From: an uncultured Rhodospirillaceae bacterium
GTDB lineage: Bacteria > Pseudomonadota > Alphaproteobacteria > Dongiales > Dongiaceae
Assembly: GCA_902826565.1 (NCBI GenBank)
Contig: CADEFF010000019.1
Span: 1 to 59,386 of the forward strand
Length of the DNA stretch: 59,386 nt
Reading direction: 5' to 3'
Both the position numbers and the translations under genes were made by a program. The notes below the pieces were generated by a model. The model made no database searches, was not told where the DNA came from, and saw only the letters and a list, made by a program, of their open reading frames with translations. Of the stretch, positions 32,379 through 43,036 are shown one piece after another. The stretch's first letter is position 1. Each line of letters begins with the position of its first letter.

Positions 32379-35300
32379 ATGCACCTCCTCGCCGCCCGGC
32401 CCGGCATCGTCAGCGACGGCAGCGCGGCCGTCGATCTCGGGCAATCGCCGGGCGAGATCCTGTTCCTCTCGGCGGCCGATACGGAGCTTGCCTGCCTCGC
32501 CGAGGCGCATCGCCGGCAGGCGCCGGGCGCACCCAGCCTGCGCCTCGCCAATCTCGGCCAGCTCGGCCACCATCTCTCGGTCGATCTCTATCTCGACCGT
32601 ACCGTTACGGGCGCGCGGCTCGTCATCCTCCGGCTTCTCGGCGGCGAACGCTACTGGCCCTATGGCGTGGAGCAGCTCGAGCTCGCCTGCCGCGAGAAGG
32701 GGATCGCGCTCGCCCTTCTGCCGGGGGACGAGCAGCCGGACCCGGCCCTCGCGCGCCGCTCCACCCTGCCGGCGGACGCGCTCGACCGGCTCTGGCGCTA
32801 TCTGATCGAGGGCGGGATCGGCAACGCGCAGGCGCTGCTCGATTACGCCGCCCACCTGATCGGCCGCGACGTTGCATGGCGCGAGCCGAAGCCGCTCCTG
32901 CGCGCCGGGCTCTACTGGCCGGGCGACAGCGAGCCCGATCTCGCCCGCCTCCGGTCCCGCTGGAAGCCCGGCCGCCCGGTGGCGCTGATCGTCTTCTATC
33001 GCGCGCTGGTGCAGGCGGGAAGCCTGGCGCCGGTGGACGGGCTGATCGCGGCGCTCGACGCCGCCGGGCTCGACGCCCTGCCGGTCCCTGTGAGCAGCCT
33101 CAAGGAGCCGATGGCGGCGGCGCTGATCCAGCGGCTGGTCGGCGACTGCGCGCCGGAGATCGTGCTCAACGCTACGGCCTTCGCCCTCGGCCAGCCGGGC
33201 GCGGAACGCGGCGAGACGCCGTTCGACGGGGCCGACTGCCCGATCCTGCAGGTCGTCTTCTCGACCGGCAACGAAGCGGACTGGCGGGCGAGCAGCGCCG
33301 GGCTCTCGGCGAAGGACATCGCCATGCATGTGGCGCTGCCGGAGGTCGATGGACGGCTTCTGACCCGCGCCGTCTCCTTCAAGGCCGAGGCGCGGTACGA
33401 CGCGGCGACGGAATGCAGCCTTGCCACCTACGCGCCGGTCGCCGACCGGCTGAGGTTCGTGGCAGACCTCGCCGCCGCATGGGTCAGGCTGCGCCGCGCC
33501 GCGCCGGCCGAGCGGCGCGTCGCGATCGTGCTCGCCAACTATCCGAACAAGGACGGGCGGATCGGCAATGGCGTCGGGCTCGATACGCCGGCGAGCGTCG
33601 CCGGATCGCTCCGCGCCATGGCCGCCGCCGGCTACGCGATCGGCGAGGCCCCGACCGAGGGCGCCGCGCTGATCGCTCGCCTGCTGGAGGGGCCGACCAA
33701 TGCGGGCCGGCATGAGCGCGAGGGTCTGCGCTGGAGCCTCGCCGAGCATGAGACGATGCTCGCCGGTCTTCCGGCCTCGCTGCGCCGGGCGGTCGAGGAT
33801 CGCTGGGGCCCGCCCGCGCGCGACCCCTTCTTCGACGGCACGGGATTCCAGCTTCCAGGGTTCGAGACCGGCAATCTCCTCGTCGCGATCCAGCCGGCGC
33901 GCGGCTACAACATCGACCCGGCCGGCAGCTATCACGATCCGGCGCTGGTGCCGCCGCATGGCTATCTCGCCTTCTATGGCTATCTGCGGTGCCGCTTCGG
34001 CGCCCATGCGGTCGTGCATTTCGGCAAGCACGGCAATCTCGAATGGCTGCCGGGGAAGGCGCTGGCGCTCTCGGCCGAATGCTGGCCGGAGGCGGCGCTC
34101 GGGGCCCTGCCGCATCTCTATCCCTTCATCGTCAATGATCCGGGCGAGGGCAGCCAGGCGAAGCGCCGCAGCGCCGCCGTGGTGGTGGATCATCTGACGC
34201 CGCCGCTGACGCGCGCCGAGAGCTACGGCGCCTTCGCCGAGCTCGAGCAGCTTGTGGACGAGTATTACGAGGCGGCGGGCCTCGATCCGCGCCGATGCGG
34301 GCCGATCCGCGACGCGATCCTGGAACGGCTGGGCACACTCGGGCTCGACAAGGATTGCGGCATCGCGCCGGACGAGGCGCCCGACAGCGCGCTCGCGAAG
34401 CTCGACAATCATCTCTGCGAGCTGAAGGAGCTGCAGATCCGCGACGGGCTGCATGTGTTCGGCGCGGCGCCCGAAGGCGCGCTGCTGACCGACCTGCTGG
34501 TGGCGCTCGCGCGCAACCCGCGCCGGCGCGGCGAGGGTCCGGACCAGTCGCTGACCCGGGCGCTCGCCCGCGATCTCCGATTGTCCGACGGCTTCGATCC
34601 GCTCGCCTGCGACCATGTCGCGCCCTGGACGGGGGCACGGCCGGCGGCGCTGCTGAACACGGAGTCTGCGTGGCGGACCGCGGGCGATGCGGTCGAGCGG
34701 CTGGAAATCCTGGCCCGCGATCTTGTGGCCGGCGCGGGCCGCCTCGAGGCGGGCTGGACCGAAACGGGCGCCGTGCTGGGCTGGATCGAGGACCATTTGC
34801 GCCCCGCCGTCCAGGGCTGCGGCGCGGCCGAGATCGCCGGCCTCCTGCAAGGCCTCGCCGGGCGTTTCGTGGCGCCCGGTCCTTCCGGCGCGCCGAGCCG
34901 TGGCCGACCGGAAGTGCTGCCCACGGGGCGCAATTTCTACTCGGTCGATACCCGCACCGTGCCGACGCCGACCGCCTGGCAGCTCGGCTGGAAGTCGGCC
35001 TCGCTGCTGCTGGAGCGGCACCGGCAGGAGCATGGCGCTTGGCCGACCGCGGTCGCGCTCAGCGCCTGGGGCACGGCGAACATGCGCACGGGCGGCGACG
35101 ACATCGCCCAGGCGCTCGCCCTCATCGGCGTGCGGCCGCGCTGGGACGGCGGCTCGGGCCGCGTCGCCGGATTCGAGATCATTCCCCTCTCGCTGCTCGC
35201 CCGGCCGCGGGTCGATGTGACGCTTCGCGTCTCGGGCTTCTTCCGCGATGCCTTCCCGGCGCAGATCGACCTTTTCGACAGCGCCGTGCGGGCGGTCGCG

Positions 35301-36128
35301 GCCGAGGACGAGCCGCCGGCCGACAACCCCATCGCCGAACGGGTGCGGCTCGAGCGCGCGAAGCTGGTGGCGGAGGGGGTTGCGCCCGAAGCGGCCGCGC
35401 GCCGCGCCGGCTATCGCGTCTTCGGCGCGAAGCCGGGCGCCTACGGGGCGGGCTTGCAGGCGCTCATCGACGAGCGTGGCTGGCGCGAGACCGGCGATCT
35501 CGCCCGCGCCTATGTCGCCTGGGGCGGCTATGCCTATGGCAGCGGCGCGGAGGGCGAGGCCGAGCACCGGCTCTTCGAGACGCGGCTCGCCCGCATCGAG
35601 GCGGTGCTGCACAACCAGGACAATCGCGAGCACGATCTGCTCGACAGCGACGACTATTACCAGTTCGAGGGCGGCATGGCGGCGGCGGTCGCGCATCTTT
35701 CGGGCCGCAAGCCGACCGTCTATCACAACGACCATTCGCGCCCCGAGAATCCGGCGATTCGCACGCTCGAGGAGGAGATCGCCCGCATCGTACGCGGTCG
35801 CGCCGCCAATCCGAAATGGATCCGCGGCGTGATGCGCCATGGCTACAAGGGCGCCTTCGAGATGGCGGCCACGGTCGATTATCTCTTCGCCTTCGCGGCC
35901 ACGACCGGCGCCGTCGGCGACCATCATTTCGAGGCGCTGTTCGAGGCCTATCTGCTCGACGAGGCGGTGGCCGAGTTCCTCGCCCGGACCAATCCCGCGG
36001 CGCGCGACGAGATGATCCGCCGCTTCGACGAGGCGGTCGAGCGCGGCCTGTGGCGGCCGCGCGCCAACAGTCTGCATCGCGAGCTTGCCGCGCTCGGCGG
36101 CGCCACCCTCAAACAGGCGGAAGCATGA
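32379..36128 (+). CDS. cobN: Aerobic cobaltochelatase large subunit CobN
   Basis: A 1249-residue subunit that inserts Co(II) into hydrogenobyrinic acid a,c-diamide with CobS and CobT, using ATP. The length matches CobN (about 1250-1280). Recognisable segments are [20 protein letters not shown] (written there as VLANYPN), [16 protein letters not shown] near residue 545, [15 protein letters not shown] and the C-terminal [19 protein letters not shown]. The ATG is used, with no strong Shine-Dalgarno. The stop overlaps the cobO ATG by four bases. The cobS and cobT genes are not in this window and must lie elsewhere. Confidence 0.96.
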   Translation: MHLLAARPGIVSDGSAAVDLGQSPGEILFLSAADTELACLAEAHRRQAPGAPSLRLANLGQLGHHLSVDLYLDRTVTGARLVILRLLGGERYWPYGVEQLELACREKGIALALLPGDEQPDPALARRSTLPADALDRLWRYLIEGGIGNAQALLDYAAHLIGRDVAWREPKPLLRAGLYWPGDSEPDLARLRSRWKPGRPVALIVFYRALVQAGSLAPVDGLIAALDAAGLDALPVPVSSLKEPMAAALIQRLVGDCAPEIVLNATAFALGQPGAERGETPFDGADCPILQVVFSTGNEADWRASSAGLSAKDIAMHVALPEVDGRLLTRAVSFKAEARYDAATECSLATYAPVADRLRFVADLAAAWVRLRRAAPAERRVAIVLANYPNKDGRIGNGVGLDTPASVAGSLRAMAAAGYAIGEAPTEGAALIARLLEGPTNAGRHEREGLRWSLAEHETMLAGLPASLRRAVEDRWGPPARDPFFDGTGFQLPGFETGNLLVAIQPARGYNIDPAGSYHDPALVPPHGYLAFYGYLRCRFGAHAVVHFGKHGNLEWLPGKALALSAECWPEAALGALPHLYPFIVNDPGEGSQAKRRSAAVVVDHLTPPLTRAESYGAFAELEQLVDEYYEAAGLDPRRCGPIRDAILERLGTLGLDKDCGIAPDEAPDSALAKLDNHLCELKELQIRDGLHVFGAAPEGALLTDLLVALARNPRRRGEGPDQSLTRALARDLRLSDGFDPLACDHVAPWTGARPAALLNTESAWRTAGDAVERLEILARDLVAGAGRLEAGWTETGAVLGWIEDHLRPAVQGCGAAEIAGLLQGLAGRFVAPGPSGAPSRGRPEVLPTGRNFYSVDTRTVPTPTAWQLGWKSASLLLERHRQEHGAWPTAVALSAWGTANMRTGGDDIAQALALIGVRPRWDGGSGRVAGFEIIPLSLLARPRVDVTLRVSGFFRDAFPAQIDLFDSAVRAVAAEDEPPADNPIAERVRLERAKLVAEGVAPEAAARRAGYRVFGAKPGAYGAGLQALIDERGWRETGDLARAYVAWGGYAYGSGAEGEAEHRLFETRLARIEAVLHNQDNREHDLLDSDDYYQFEGGMAAAVAHLSGRKPTVYHNDHSRPENPAIRTLEEEIARIVRGRAANPKWIRGVMRHGYKGAFEMAATVDYLFAFAATTGAVGDHHFEALFEAYLLDEAVAEFLARTNPAARDEMIRRFDEAVERGLWRPRANSLHRELAALGGATLKQAEA

Positions 36129-36742
36129 GCGATTTGAGCGAAGACGAGATCAACCGGCTCGCCAACGAGAAATCGGCGAAGCGCAAGGCGGCCCGCGCGA
36201 AGATGATGGCGACCAAGACGATCGAGAAGGGGTTGCTCATCGTCCATACCGGCAAGGGCAAAGGCAAATCCACGGCCGCCTTCGGCATGGTCATGCGCGC
36301 CATCGGCCACGGCATGAAGGTCGGCGTCGTGCAGTTCGTGAAGGGGAAATGGGAGACCGGCGAACGCGGCGTGCTGCAGCGCTTTCCCGAGCTCGTCACC
36401 ATCCGCACCATGGGCGAGGGCTTCACCTGGGAGACGCAGGACCGCGCCCGCGACATCGCCGCGGCCCGCGCGGCCTGGGAGGAGGCGAAGCGGCTCATCG
36501 TCGATCCCGGCTACCGCCTGATTCTGCTCGACGAGCTCAACATCGTGCTGCGCTACGACTATCTGCCGATCGAGGAGGTGGTGGCCGCGCTCTCCGCCCG
36601 ACCGAAGAACCTCCACGTCATCGTGACCGGGCGCAATGCGAAGCAAGAGCTGATCGACGCCGCCGATCTCGTGACGGAAATGACGATGCTGAAGCATCCC
36701 TTCCGCGACGGGGTGAAGGCGCAGGCGGGAATCGAATTCTGA
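36125..36742 (+). CDS. cobO: Cob(I)yrinic acid a,c-diamide adenosyltransferase
   Basis: A 205-residue CobO/BtuR-type corrinoid adenosyltransferase that attaches the 5'-deoxyadenosyl ligand. The P-loop is [10 protein letters not shown] (residues 41-50). Further family segments are [26 protein letters not shown] and [20 protein letters not shown]. It is translationally coupled to cobN, and its stop is two bases before the cobQ ATG. Confidence 0.96.
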   Translation: MSDLSEDEINRLANEKSAKRKAARAKMMATKTIEKGLLIVHTGKGKGKSTAAFGMVMRAIGHGMKVGVVQFVKGKWETGERGVLQRFPELVTIRTMGEGFTWETQDRARDIAAARAAWEEAKRLIVDPGYRLILLDELNIVLRYDYLPIEEVVAALSARPKNLHVIVTGRNAKQELIDAADLVTEMTMLKHPFRDGVKAQAGIEF

Positions 36743-36744
36743 GC

Positions 36745-38202
36745 ATGACGGCCGCGCTGATGCTGCAGGGCACGGGATCGGATGTCGGCAAGTCGCTGCT
36801 GACGGCAGGCCTCGCGCGCGCCTATAGGCGCCGCGGTCTCGCGGTGCGGCCCTTCAAGCCGCAGAACATGTCGAACAATGCCGCGGTCACGGTCGAGGGC
36901 GGCGAGATCGGCCGGGCGCAGGCGCTGCAGGCGCGCGCGGCCGGCGCGCGGCCGAGCGTCCATATGAACCCGGTGCTGCTGAAGCCGCAGAGCGAGATCG
37001 GCGCGCAGCTCGTGGTGCAGGGACGCGTGGTCGGCAACGCCACGGCGCGCGACTATCAGGCGCTGCGCGCGGGCCTGATGCCGAAGGTGCTGGAGAGCTT
37101 CGCGGGACTCGCGCGGGAGGCCGATCTCGTTCTCGTCGAGGGCGCCGGCAGCCCCGCCGAGATCAATCTTCGCGCCGGCGACATCGCCAATATGGGCTTC
37201 GCAAGAGCGGCCGGCGTGCCGGTGATCCTCGTGGGCGATATCGAGCGCGGCGGGGTGATCGCGAGCCTGGTCGGCACGGTCAGCCTGCTCGAGCCCGAGG
37301 AGCGGGCGCTCCTCAAGGGCTTCGTCGTCAACAAGTTCCGCGGCGATCCGACGCTCTTCGCGGAGGGCATGCGGATCATCGCCGAGCGCACCGGGCTCGC
37401 GCCGCTCGGGCTTCTCCCCTGGTGGCCGCGCGCGGCGACCTTGCCGGCCGAGGATGCGGTCGGGATCGAGCGGCGGGGCGGCGGCGAGGGCCGCATCAGG
37501 ATCGCGGTGCCGATGCTGGGGCGCATCGCCAATTTCGACGATCTCGATCCGCTGCGGGCGGAGCCGGCCGTGACGCTCGTGATTGTGCCGCCGGGAAAGC
37601 CACTGCCGGGCGATGCCGACCTCGTCATCCTGCCGGGATCGAAGGCGACGATCGCCGACCTCGCCATGATCCGCGCCGAGGGATGGGATGTGGACCTCGC
37701 CGCCCATCGCCGGCGCGGCGGCATGATCCTCGGGCTCTGCGGCGGCTACCAGATGCTGGGACGGCGCATCGCCGACCCGGCGGGCACGGAAGGCCGCGCC
37801 GGCAGCGTCGAGGGGCTCGGGCTGCTCGATCTCGAAACCGAGATCGGCGGCGACAAGATGCTGGTCGAGGCCTCGGGCCGCGAGCTTTCGACCGGGGCCG
37901 CGGTGCGCGGCTACGAGATGCATATCGGCCGCAGCACGGGACCCGCCCTCGCCCGGCCGATGCTCGATCTCGAGGGTCGCGCCGATGGCGCAATTTCGGC
38001 GGACGGGCGCGTGATGGGCTGCTATCTCCACGGCCTCTTCGCCGCCGACGGGTTCCGGCGGCGTTTCCTCGGCCGGCTCGGCGAGACGGGTCGCGAGATC
38101 ATGTTCGAGGCGGAGGTGGAAGCGGCGCTCGATGCGCTGGCGGCGCATCTCGAGGCGCATCTCGATCTCGACCGGATGCTGGAGATCGCCCGTGCGCGCT
38201 AG
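36745..38202 (+). CDS. cobQ: Cobyric acid synthase
   Basis: A 485-residue glutamine-dependent amidotransferase that amidates four side chains of adenosylcobyrinic acid a,c-diamide. The N-terminal dethiobiotin-synthetase-like ATPase begins [12 protein letters not shown] and contains [12 protein letters not shown]. The C-terminal class I amidotransferase has nucleophile C332 in [10 protein letters not shown] and the His of GCYLHGLF. It is the last gene of the riboswitch operon. It converges on cobD with one base between the stop codons. Confidence 0.96.
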   Translation: MTAALMLQGTGSDVGKSLLTAGLARAYRRRGLAVRPFKPQNMSNNAAVTVEGGEIGRAQALQARAAGARPSVHMNPVLLKPQSEIGAQLVVQGRVVGNATARDYQALRAGLMPKVLESFAGLAREADLVLVEGAGSPAEINLRAGDIANMGFARAAGVPVILVGDIERGGVIASLVGTVSLLEPEERALLKGFVVNKFRGDPTLFAEGMRIIAERTGLAPLGLLPWWPRAATLPAEDAVGIERRGGGEGRIRIAVPMLGRIANFDDLDPLRAEPAVTLVIVPPGKPLPGDADLVILPGSKATIADLAMIRAEGWDVDLAAHRRRGGMILGLCGGYQMLGRRIADPAGTEGRAGSVEGLGLLDLETEIGGDKMLVEASGRELSTGAAVRGYEMHIGRSTGPALARPMLDLEGRADGAISADGRVMGCYLHGLFAADGFRRRFLGRLGETGREIMFEAEVEAALDALAAHLEAHLDLDRMLEIARAR

Positions 38203-38203
38203 C

Positions 38204-39181
38204 TCAGAGAGCTGCCGCGGCGAGCGCGATCAGCGCGACAACCGCGATCTGCAGGGCGCAGGCGCGGCGGTAGAGCGCGAGGCCGCGGCGGATATCCGAC
38301 GCGTTGGCCTCGATGCGGCCGCCTTCGCCCATCCAGCGATCCTCGACCACCACGCCGTCATAGCGGCGCGGCCCCGCGAGCGCGATGCCGAGCGCGCCCG
38401 CCATCGCCGCCTCCTGCCAGCCGGCATTGGGCGAGCGATGCTTCGCCGCGTCCCGCCTCATGGCGCGGAAGGCGTCGCCGGCGCGCGAACCCGCGGCGCC
38501 GACGATCGCAAGCCCGGCGAGCCGTGCCGGCAGCAGGTTCGCCAGATCGTCGAGCCGCGCCGCCGCCCAACCGAAGGCCCGGTGGCGTTCCGTGCGATGG
38601 CCGATCATGCTGTCGGCGGTGTTGATCGCCTTGTAGGCGATCATGCCGGGCAGGCCGAGCAGCAGCCCCCAGAAGAGCGGCGCCGTGACGCCGTCGGAGA
38701 AATTCTCGGCGAGCGATTCGAGGGCCGCGCGCGAGACGCCGGCCTCGTCGAGGCTTTCCGGATCGCGTCCGACGATATGGCGCACCGCGGCGCGTCCGCC
38801 GGCGAGCCCGTCGCGCTCCAGCGCCTCGGCCACGGCGCGGACATGGAGAGAGAGGCTGCGCTGCGCGAGGAAGACGCTCATCAGCAGCGCCTCGGCGCCC
38901 CAGCCATAGGGCAGGGTCCAGAGCAGCCGATGCAGCCAGAAACCGACGAGAAAGGCGGTGCCAGCGAGAACCGCGATGGCGAAAATGCCAAGCAGACGAC
39001 GGGCGGCCTCGGCGAAGGCGGGGCGGTTGAAGCCGCGGTCGAGGGCCGCGACCGCCCGGCCGAGCAGCGCCGCCGGGTGCGGCAGCACCCGGTAGAGCAA
39101 GGCCGGGTCGCCGAAGGCGGCGTCGAGCAGAAGCGCCAGCAGCAGCGGGGCAAGGACGAAGGGCGGGTCGGCCAGCGGCAT
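38204..39181 (-). CDS. cobD: Adenosylcobinamide-phosphate synthase CobD/CbiB
   Basis: A 325-residue inner-membrane protein that joins aminopropanol (phosphate) to adenosylcobyric acid. It has several hydrophobic helices and the conserved regions LLDAAFGDP near the N-terminus, SRAALESLAENFSDGVTAPL, AYKAINTADSMIGHR and PNAGWQEAAMAGALGI. The ATG is used; an in-frame TTG three codons upstream is possible. It is encoded opposite the rest of the local cob genes, between cobQ and the chelatase gene. Confidence 0.94.
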   Translation of the reverse strand: MPLADPPFVLAPLLLALLLDAAFGDPALLYRVLPHPAALLGRAVAALDRGFNRPAFAEAARRLLGIFAIAVLAGTAFLVGFWLHRLLWTLPYGWGAEALLMSVFLAQRSLSLHVRAVAEALERDGLAGGRAAVRHIVGRDPESLDEAGVSRAALESLAENFSDGVTAPLFWGLLLGLPGMIAYKAINTADSMIGHRTERHRAFGWAAARLDDLANLLPARLAGLAIVGAAGSRAGDAFRAMRRDAAKHRSPNAGWQEAAMAGALGIALAGPRRYDGVVVEDRWMGEGGRIEANASDIRRGLALYRRACALQIAVVALIALAAAAL

Positions 39182-39300
39182 GGCGCGCAAGGTGGGGCGC
39201 GGCCTTCGGGGCTGTCAACGACAGCGATCCGTCGCGCTTCGGAATTCTGCTATGAACAGCGAAAGCGTGCCGCGATCGCGGCGGCGGGAACGAGGATCTC

Positions 39301-40416
39301 ATGAACAAGATCGGCGTGATGGTCTGCGGCCATGGCAGCCGCGACGAGGATGCCATCGCCGAGTTCGCGGCGGTGGCGGCCGGCATCGCCGAGCGCCTGC
39401 CGCAATTCCCGGTGCGCAGCGGCTTTCTCGAATTCGCCCGGCCGGTCATAAGCGACGGGCTCGAGGAGCTGCGCCGGATCGGCTGCCGGCGCATCCTGGC
39501 GCTGCCGGGCATGCTCTTCGCGGCCGGTCACGTGAAGAACGACATTCCCTCGGTGCTCAACAGCTTCGCCGCACGGCACCAGGGCCTCGCCATCGATTAC
39601 GGGCGCGAGCTCGCGGTCGAGACCAAGCTGCTCAAGGCGGCCGCCCAGCGCATCGAGGAAGCCGAGGCGCGCGCCGGCGCCGGGGTCACGCGCGAGGATA
39701 CGCTGCTGCTGGTGGTCGGGCGGGGCACGTCCGATCCCGACGCCAACGCCAATATTTCCAAGGTCGCGCGCATGCTCTGGGAGGGCATGGGGTTCGGCTG
39801 GGCCGAGGTCTGCTATAGCGGCGTGACCTTCCCGCTGGTGGGGCCGGGGCTCGAACATGCGGCGAAGCTCGGCTACCGGCGCATCATCGTCTTCCCCTAT
39901 TTCCTCTTCACCGGCGTGCTGGTGAAGCGCATCTACCGCATCGCCGACGAGATGGCCGCACGCCATCCGGAGATCGAGTTCCTCAAGGCCGGCTATCTCA
40001 ACGACCATCCCTTCGTGCTCGACTGCTTCGCCGAACGGGTCGAGGAGATCCTGGTCGGCGAGAACAAGATGAACTGCGCGCTCTGCAAATATCGCGAGCA
40101 GGTGCTGGGCTTCGAGGCGGAGGTCGGGTTGCCGCAGCAAAGCCATCACCACCATGTCGAGGGGATCGGCACGGACCGCGACCGCGCCGGTAACGGGAAG
40201 GATGCTGGCGGGAGCCATCGCCACGATCATGGCGACCCTCATCGCCATGGCCACGAGCACGGCCACGCGCATCACGACCACAGCCACGATCACGACCATG
40301 CGCAGGATAACGGCCACGCGCATCATGGCGCCGGCCATGCCCACCCTCATCCGCCGCATCCTCATGCGGGCCATCGCCACGGACCGCAGCGGCGCAATCC
40401 GGATGCGCTGGAGTGA
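39301..40416 (+). CDS. cbiX: Sirohydrochlorin-type cobaltochelatase CbiX with Cys pair and His-rich tail
   Basis: A 371-residue long CbiX. Two tandem chelatase half-domains come first; the metal-site histidines are H11 (CGHGSRD) and H77 (FAAGHVKND). A C-terminal MNCALC (C259, C262) resembles the Fe-S-binding MXCXXC segment of Bacillus CbiX. It is followed by an extended tail of about 88 residues containing roughly 28 histidines, likely for cobalt storage or buffering. CbiX normally inserts cobalt early (into sirohydrochlorin), which sits oddly with the late chelatase gene cobN upstream. It begins the second plus-strand cob run and is divergent from cobD, with 119 bases between them. Confidence 0.9.
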   Translation: MNKIGVMVCGHGSRDEDAIAEFAAVAAGIAERLPQFPVRSGFLEFARPVISDGLEELRRIGCRRILALPGMLFAAGHVKNDIPSVLNSFAARHQGLAIDYGRELAVETKLLKAAAQRIEEAEARAGAGVTREDTLLLVVGRGTSDPDANANISKVARMLWEGMGFGWAEVCYSGVTFPLVGPGLEHAAKLGYRRIIVFPYFLFTGVLVKRIYRIADEMAARHPEIEFLKAGYLNDHPFVLDCFAERVEEILVGENKMNCALCKYREQVLGFEAEVGLPQQSHHHHVEGIGTDRDRAGNGKDAGGSHRHDHGDPHRHGHEHGHAHHDHSHDHDHAQDNGHAHHGAGHAHPHPPHPHAGHRHGPQRRNPDALE

Positions 40417-40473
40417 AGGCAATCCGTCGCATCGCCGGTTCGCCGAACCGCAGGGCCGCGTGAGGGCCGGCGC

Positions 40474-41115
40474 ATGGCGATCTATCGCTACGAGCGCGAC
40501 CCCGAGGCGATCTATCGGGAATCCTTCGCGCGGATCATGACGGAATGCGATCTGACGCATCTGCCGGAGGATCTGCGGCCGGTCGCGGCGCGTCTCGTCC
40601 ATGCGGTCGGCATGGCGGATATCGTGCCGGACCTCGCCTTTACGGCCGATGTCGCGGCGGCGGCGCGCGCGGCGATCGCCGGCGGCGGCACCATCGTCGC
40701 CGACAGCGACATGACCGCATCCGGGATCATGAAACGTCATCTGCCGAAGCCGCAGCAGCTTCTCTCCGCGATCGCCGAGCCGAAGGCGGCGGCGCATGCG
40801 CGCGAGATCGGCAATACGCGCTCGGCGGCCGGCATGGCGCTGATCGGCGATCGGCTCGATGGCAGCGTGGTCGCCATCGGCAATGCGCCGACCGCGCTTT
40901 TCCATCTGCTGGAGCTGATCGAGCTCAACGGCTATCGCCCGGCGGCGATCCTGGCCTTTCCCGTGGGCTTCGTCGGGGCGGCGGAATCGAAGGAAGCCCT
41001 CATCGAGGCCGATCTCGGCATCCCCTATCTGACGCTCCGCGGCCGGCGCGGCGGCAGCGCGCTCGCGGCCGCCGCGGTCAATGCGCTCCTGATCGGGGCG
41101 GGCGAGGCCTCGTGA
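40474..41115 (+). CDS. cobH: Precorrin-8X methylmutase
   Basis: A 213-residue enzyme that moves the C11 methyl to C12, forming hydrogenobyrinic acid. The catalytic His is H43 in RLVHAVG. The conserved segments GGTIVADSDMTASGI, GNTRSAAGMAL and FPVGFVGAAESKE are present. The start lies 57 bases after cbiX. Its TGA overlaps the GTG of cobL. The family is identical in fold to CbiC of the anaerobic route, so the name rests on the cobN context. Confidence 0.95.
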   Translation: MAIYRYERDPEAIYRESFARIMTECDLTHLPEDLRPVAARLVHAVGMADIVPDLAFTADVAAAARAAIAGGGTIVADSDMTASGIMKRHLPKPQQLLSAIAEPKAAAHAREIGNTRSAAGMALIGDRLDGSVVAIGNAPTALFHLLELIELNGYRPAAILAFPVGFVGAAESKEALIEADLGIPYLTLRGRRGGSALAAAAVNALLIGAGEAS

Positions 41116-42317
41116 CACCCTGGCTTTCCATCGTCGGGATCGGCGAGGCGGGGCTCGCAAGCCTCGAGCCGCGCGGGCGGAAGCTCATCGACGAGGCGGC
41201 GCTGCTGGTCGGCGGCGAGCGTCATCTCGCTATGGTGCCGCCCGGTGCGGCGAAACGCATCACCTGGGAGGTGCCGCTCTCCCGCACCGTCGAGGAGATC
41301 CTGCGCTGGCGCGGCCGCAAGGTCGCAGTGCTGGCGACCGGCGACCCGATGTGGTTCGGCATCGGCGTGACGCTCGCGCGCCATGTGCCGATGGCGGAGC
41401 TGACGATCCTGCCGCAGATATCGGCCTTCAGCCTCGCCGCGGCGCGGCTCGGCTGGCCGCTCGCGGAGATCGACTGCCTTACCTTGCATGGGCGGCCGCT
41501 CGACATCCTGAATGCCGCCGTGGCGCCGGGCGCGCGGCTGCTGCTGTTGAGCCATGACGGCACGACGCCGGCCCTCGTCGCGCATCGGCTGACCGAGCTC
41601 GGCTATGGCGCGAGCCGCATCGAGGTGCTGGAGCATATGGATGGGGCGCGGGAAGGGCGCATCGCGGGCATTGCGGCGCAATGGGAAGCGGCACACACGG
41701 CCGATCTCAATACGATCGCGGTCACATGCGTGGCGGACGGGAAGACCGCGCCGCTGCCCCGCCTGCCGGGCCTGCCGGACGAGGCCTTCGCGCATGACGG
41801 GCAGCTCACCAAGCGGGAATATCGCGCGGCGGCGCTGGCGCGGCTCGCGCCTTTGCCGGGCGAATGCCTGTGGGATGTCGGCGCCGGGGCGGGCTCGATC
41901 GCGATCGAGTGGCTGCGCAGCCATCGCTCGCTCTCTGCCCATGCGATCGAGCAGGGGGCGGACCGGGTGGCGCTCATCGAGGCGAACGCGAAGGCGCTCG
42001 GCGTGCCGCAGCTCGCCATCCATCACGGCCGCGCGCCGGCGGCGCTCGAAGGCTTGCCGCAGCCAAATGCCGTCTTCATCGGCGGCGGCCTGACGGTTGC
42101 CGGCCTGGTCGAAAGCTGCTGGAACGCGCTCCCGAAAGGCGGCCGGCTCGTCGCCCATGCGGTCACGACCGAAAGCGAGGCGAGGCTGCTGGCGCTGCAG
42201 AGCGAGCTCGGCGGCGAGCTGACGCGGCTTGCCGTGAGCCGGGCCGAGCCGGTCGGCAGCTTCCTCGGCTGGAAGCCGCTGATGCCGGTGACCCAGCTCG
42301 TGGCGGTGAAGCCATGA
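41112..42317 (+). CDS. cobL: Precorrin-6Y C5,15-methyltransferase (decarboxylating)
   Basis: A 401-residue fusion of a CbiE-type N-terminal methyltransferase (GIGEAGLASLEPRGRKL, LATGDPMWFGIG) and a CbiT-type C-terminal methyltransferase/decarboxylase (KREYRAAALARL, LWDVGAGAGSIAIEW, VFIGGGL). It methylates C5 and C15 and decarboxylates the C12 side chain. The GTG start overlaps the cobH stop, and the cobI ATG overlaps its own stop. Confidence 0.95.
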   Translation: MTPWLSIVGIGEAGLASLEPRGRKLIDEAALLVGGERHLAMVPPGAAKRITWEVPLSRTVEEILRWRGRKVAVLATGDPMWFGIGVTLARHVPMAELTILPQISAFSLAAARLGWPLAEIDCLTLHGRPLDILNAAVAPGARLLLLSHDGTTPALVAHRLTELGYGASRIEVLEHMDGAREGRIAGIAAQWEAAHTADLNTIAVTCVADGKTAPLPRLPGLPDEAFAHDGQLTKREYRAAALARLAPLPGECLWDVGAGAGSIAIEWLRSHRSLSAHAIEQGADRVALIEANAKALGVPQLAIHHGRAPAALEGLPQPNAVFIGGGLTVAGLVESCWNALPKGGRLVAHAVTTESEARLLALQSELGGELTRLAVSRAEPVGSFLGWKPLMPVTQLVAVKP

Positions 42318-43036
42318 GCGCTCCCGATTCCGCGAGCGGAACCGTCTGGGGCATCGGCGTCGGGCCCGGCGATCCGGAGCTGCTGACCCTGAAGGCGCTG
42401 CGCCTCATCCGCGCCGCGCCGGTGCTCGCCTATCCGGCGCCCGAAACCGGCGACAGCTTCGCCCGCGGCATCGCGGCCCCCCATCTGCCGGGCGGCCAGA
42501 CGGAGATCGCGATCCGCATGCCGATCGGCGACGGCGCCTTCCCGAAGGCCGACATCTATGACGCCGCCGCCGATGTCATCGCCGGCCATGCCGCGGCGGG
42601 ACGCGATGTCGCGGTGCTCTGCGAGGGCGATCCGTTCTTCTACGGCTCCTTCATGTATCTCTATGCGCGGCTCGCCGGCCGTTGCCCGGTCCGGATCGTG
42701 CCCGGCGTTTCCTCGCTGATGGCCTGCGCGGACGCGGCCGGCACGCCGCTCGCCGCGCGCAACGACGTGCTGACGGTAATCCCGGCGCCGCTGCCGGAGC
42801 CCGAGCTCAGGCGGCGGCTCGCCGATTGCGAAGCGGCGGCGGTGGTGAAGCTCGGCCGCCATCTCGGCAAGCTGAAGCGCGTCCTGGCCGGGCTCGATCT
42901 CGTTTCGCGCACGCGCTATGTCGAGCGCGCGACGCTCGGCAATGAACGGGTGCTGCCGCTCGCGGGCCTTCCGGAGGACGCGGCGCCCTATTTCTCGATG
43001 CTGCTCGTGCATAAGCGCGGCGAGGCCTGGCGATGA
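42314..43036 (+). CDS. cobI: Precorrin-2 C20-methyltransferase
   Basis: A 240-residue tetrapyrrole methylase. The N-terminal GIGVGPGDPELLTLKALR motif and AVLCEGDPFFYGSFMYL are characteristic of CobI/CbiL. IVPGVSSLMACA and VVKLGRHLGKLKRVL follow. CobI (metal-free substrate) and CbiL (cobalt-containing substrate) cannot be told apart reliably by eye. It overlaps both neighbours by four bases. Confidence 0.94.
   Translation: MSAPDSASGTVWGIGVGPGDPELLTLKALRLIRAAPVLAYPAPETGDSFARGIAAPHLPGGQTEIAIRMPIGDGAFPKADIYDAAADVIAGHAAAGRDVAVLCEGDPFFYGSFMYLYARLAGRCPVRIVPGVSSLMACADAAGTPLAARNDVLTVIPAPLPEPELRRRLADCEAAAVVKLGRHLGKLKRVLAGLDLVSRTRYVERATLGNERVLPLAGLPEDAAPYFSMLLVHKRGEAWR

Noticed and set aside
32322..36077. 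A 1251-codon open frame on the minus strand opposite cobN
   Set aside because: It is rich in Arg, Gly, Asp and His with no recognisable domain, and mirrors cobN codon for codon. In DNA of about 70% G+C, antisense frames without stops are expected.
39182..39300. TTGACA on the minus strand as the cobD promoter
   Set aside because: No -10-like hexamer occurs at suitable spacing, so it was not listed as a feature.
40201..40400. Short CAT/CAC-rich repeats resembling a repeat array
   Set aside because: They are the histidine codons of the CbiX tail in a continuous coding frame, without regular spacers, so not CRISPR and not a non-coding satellite.
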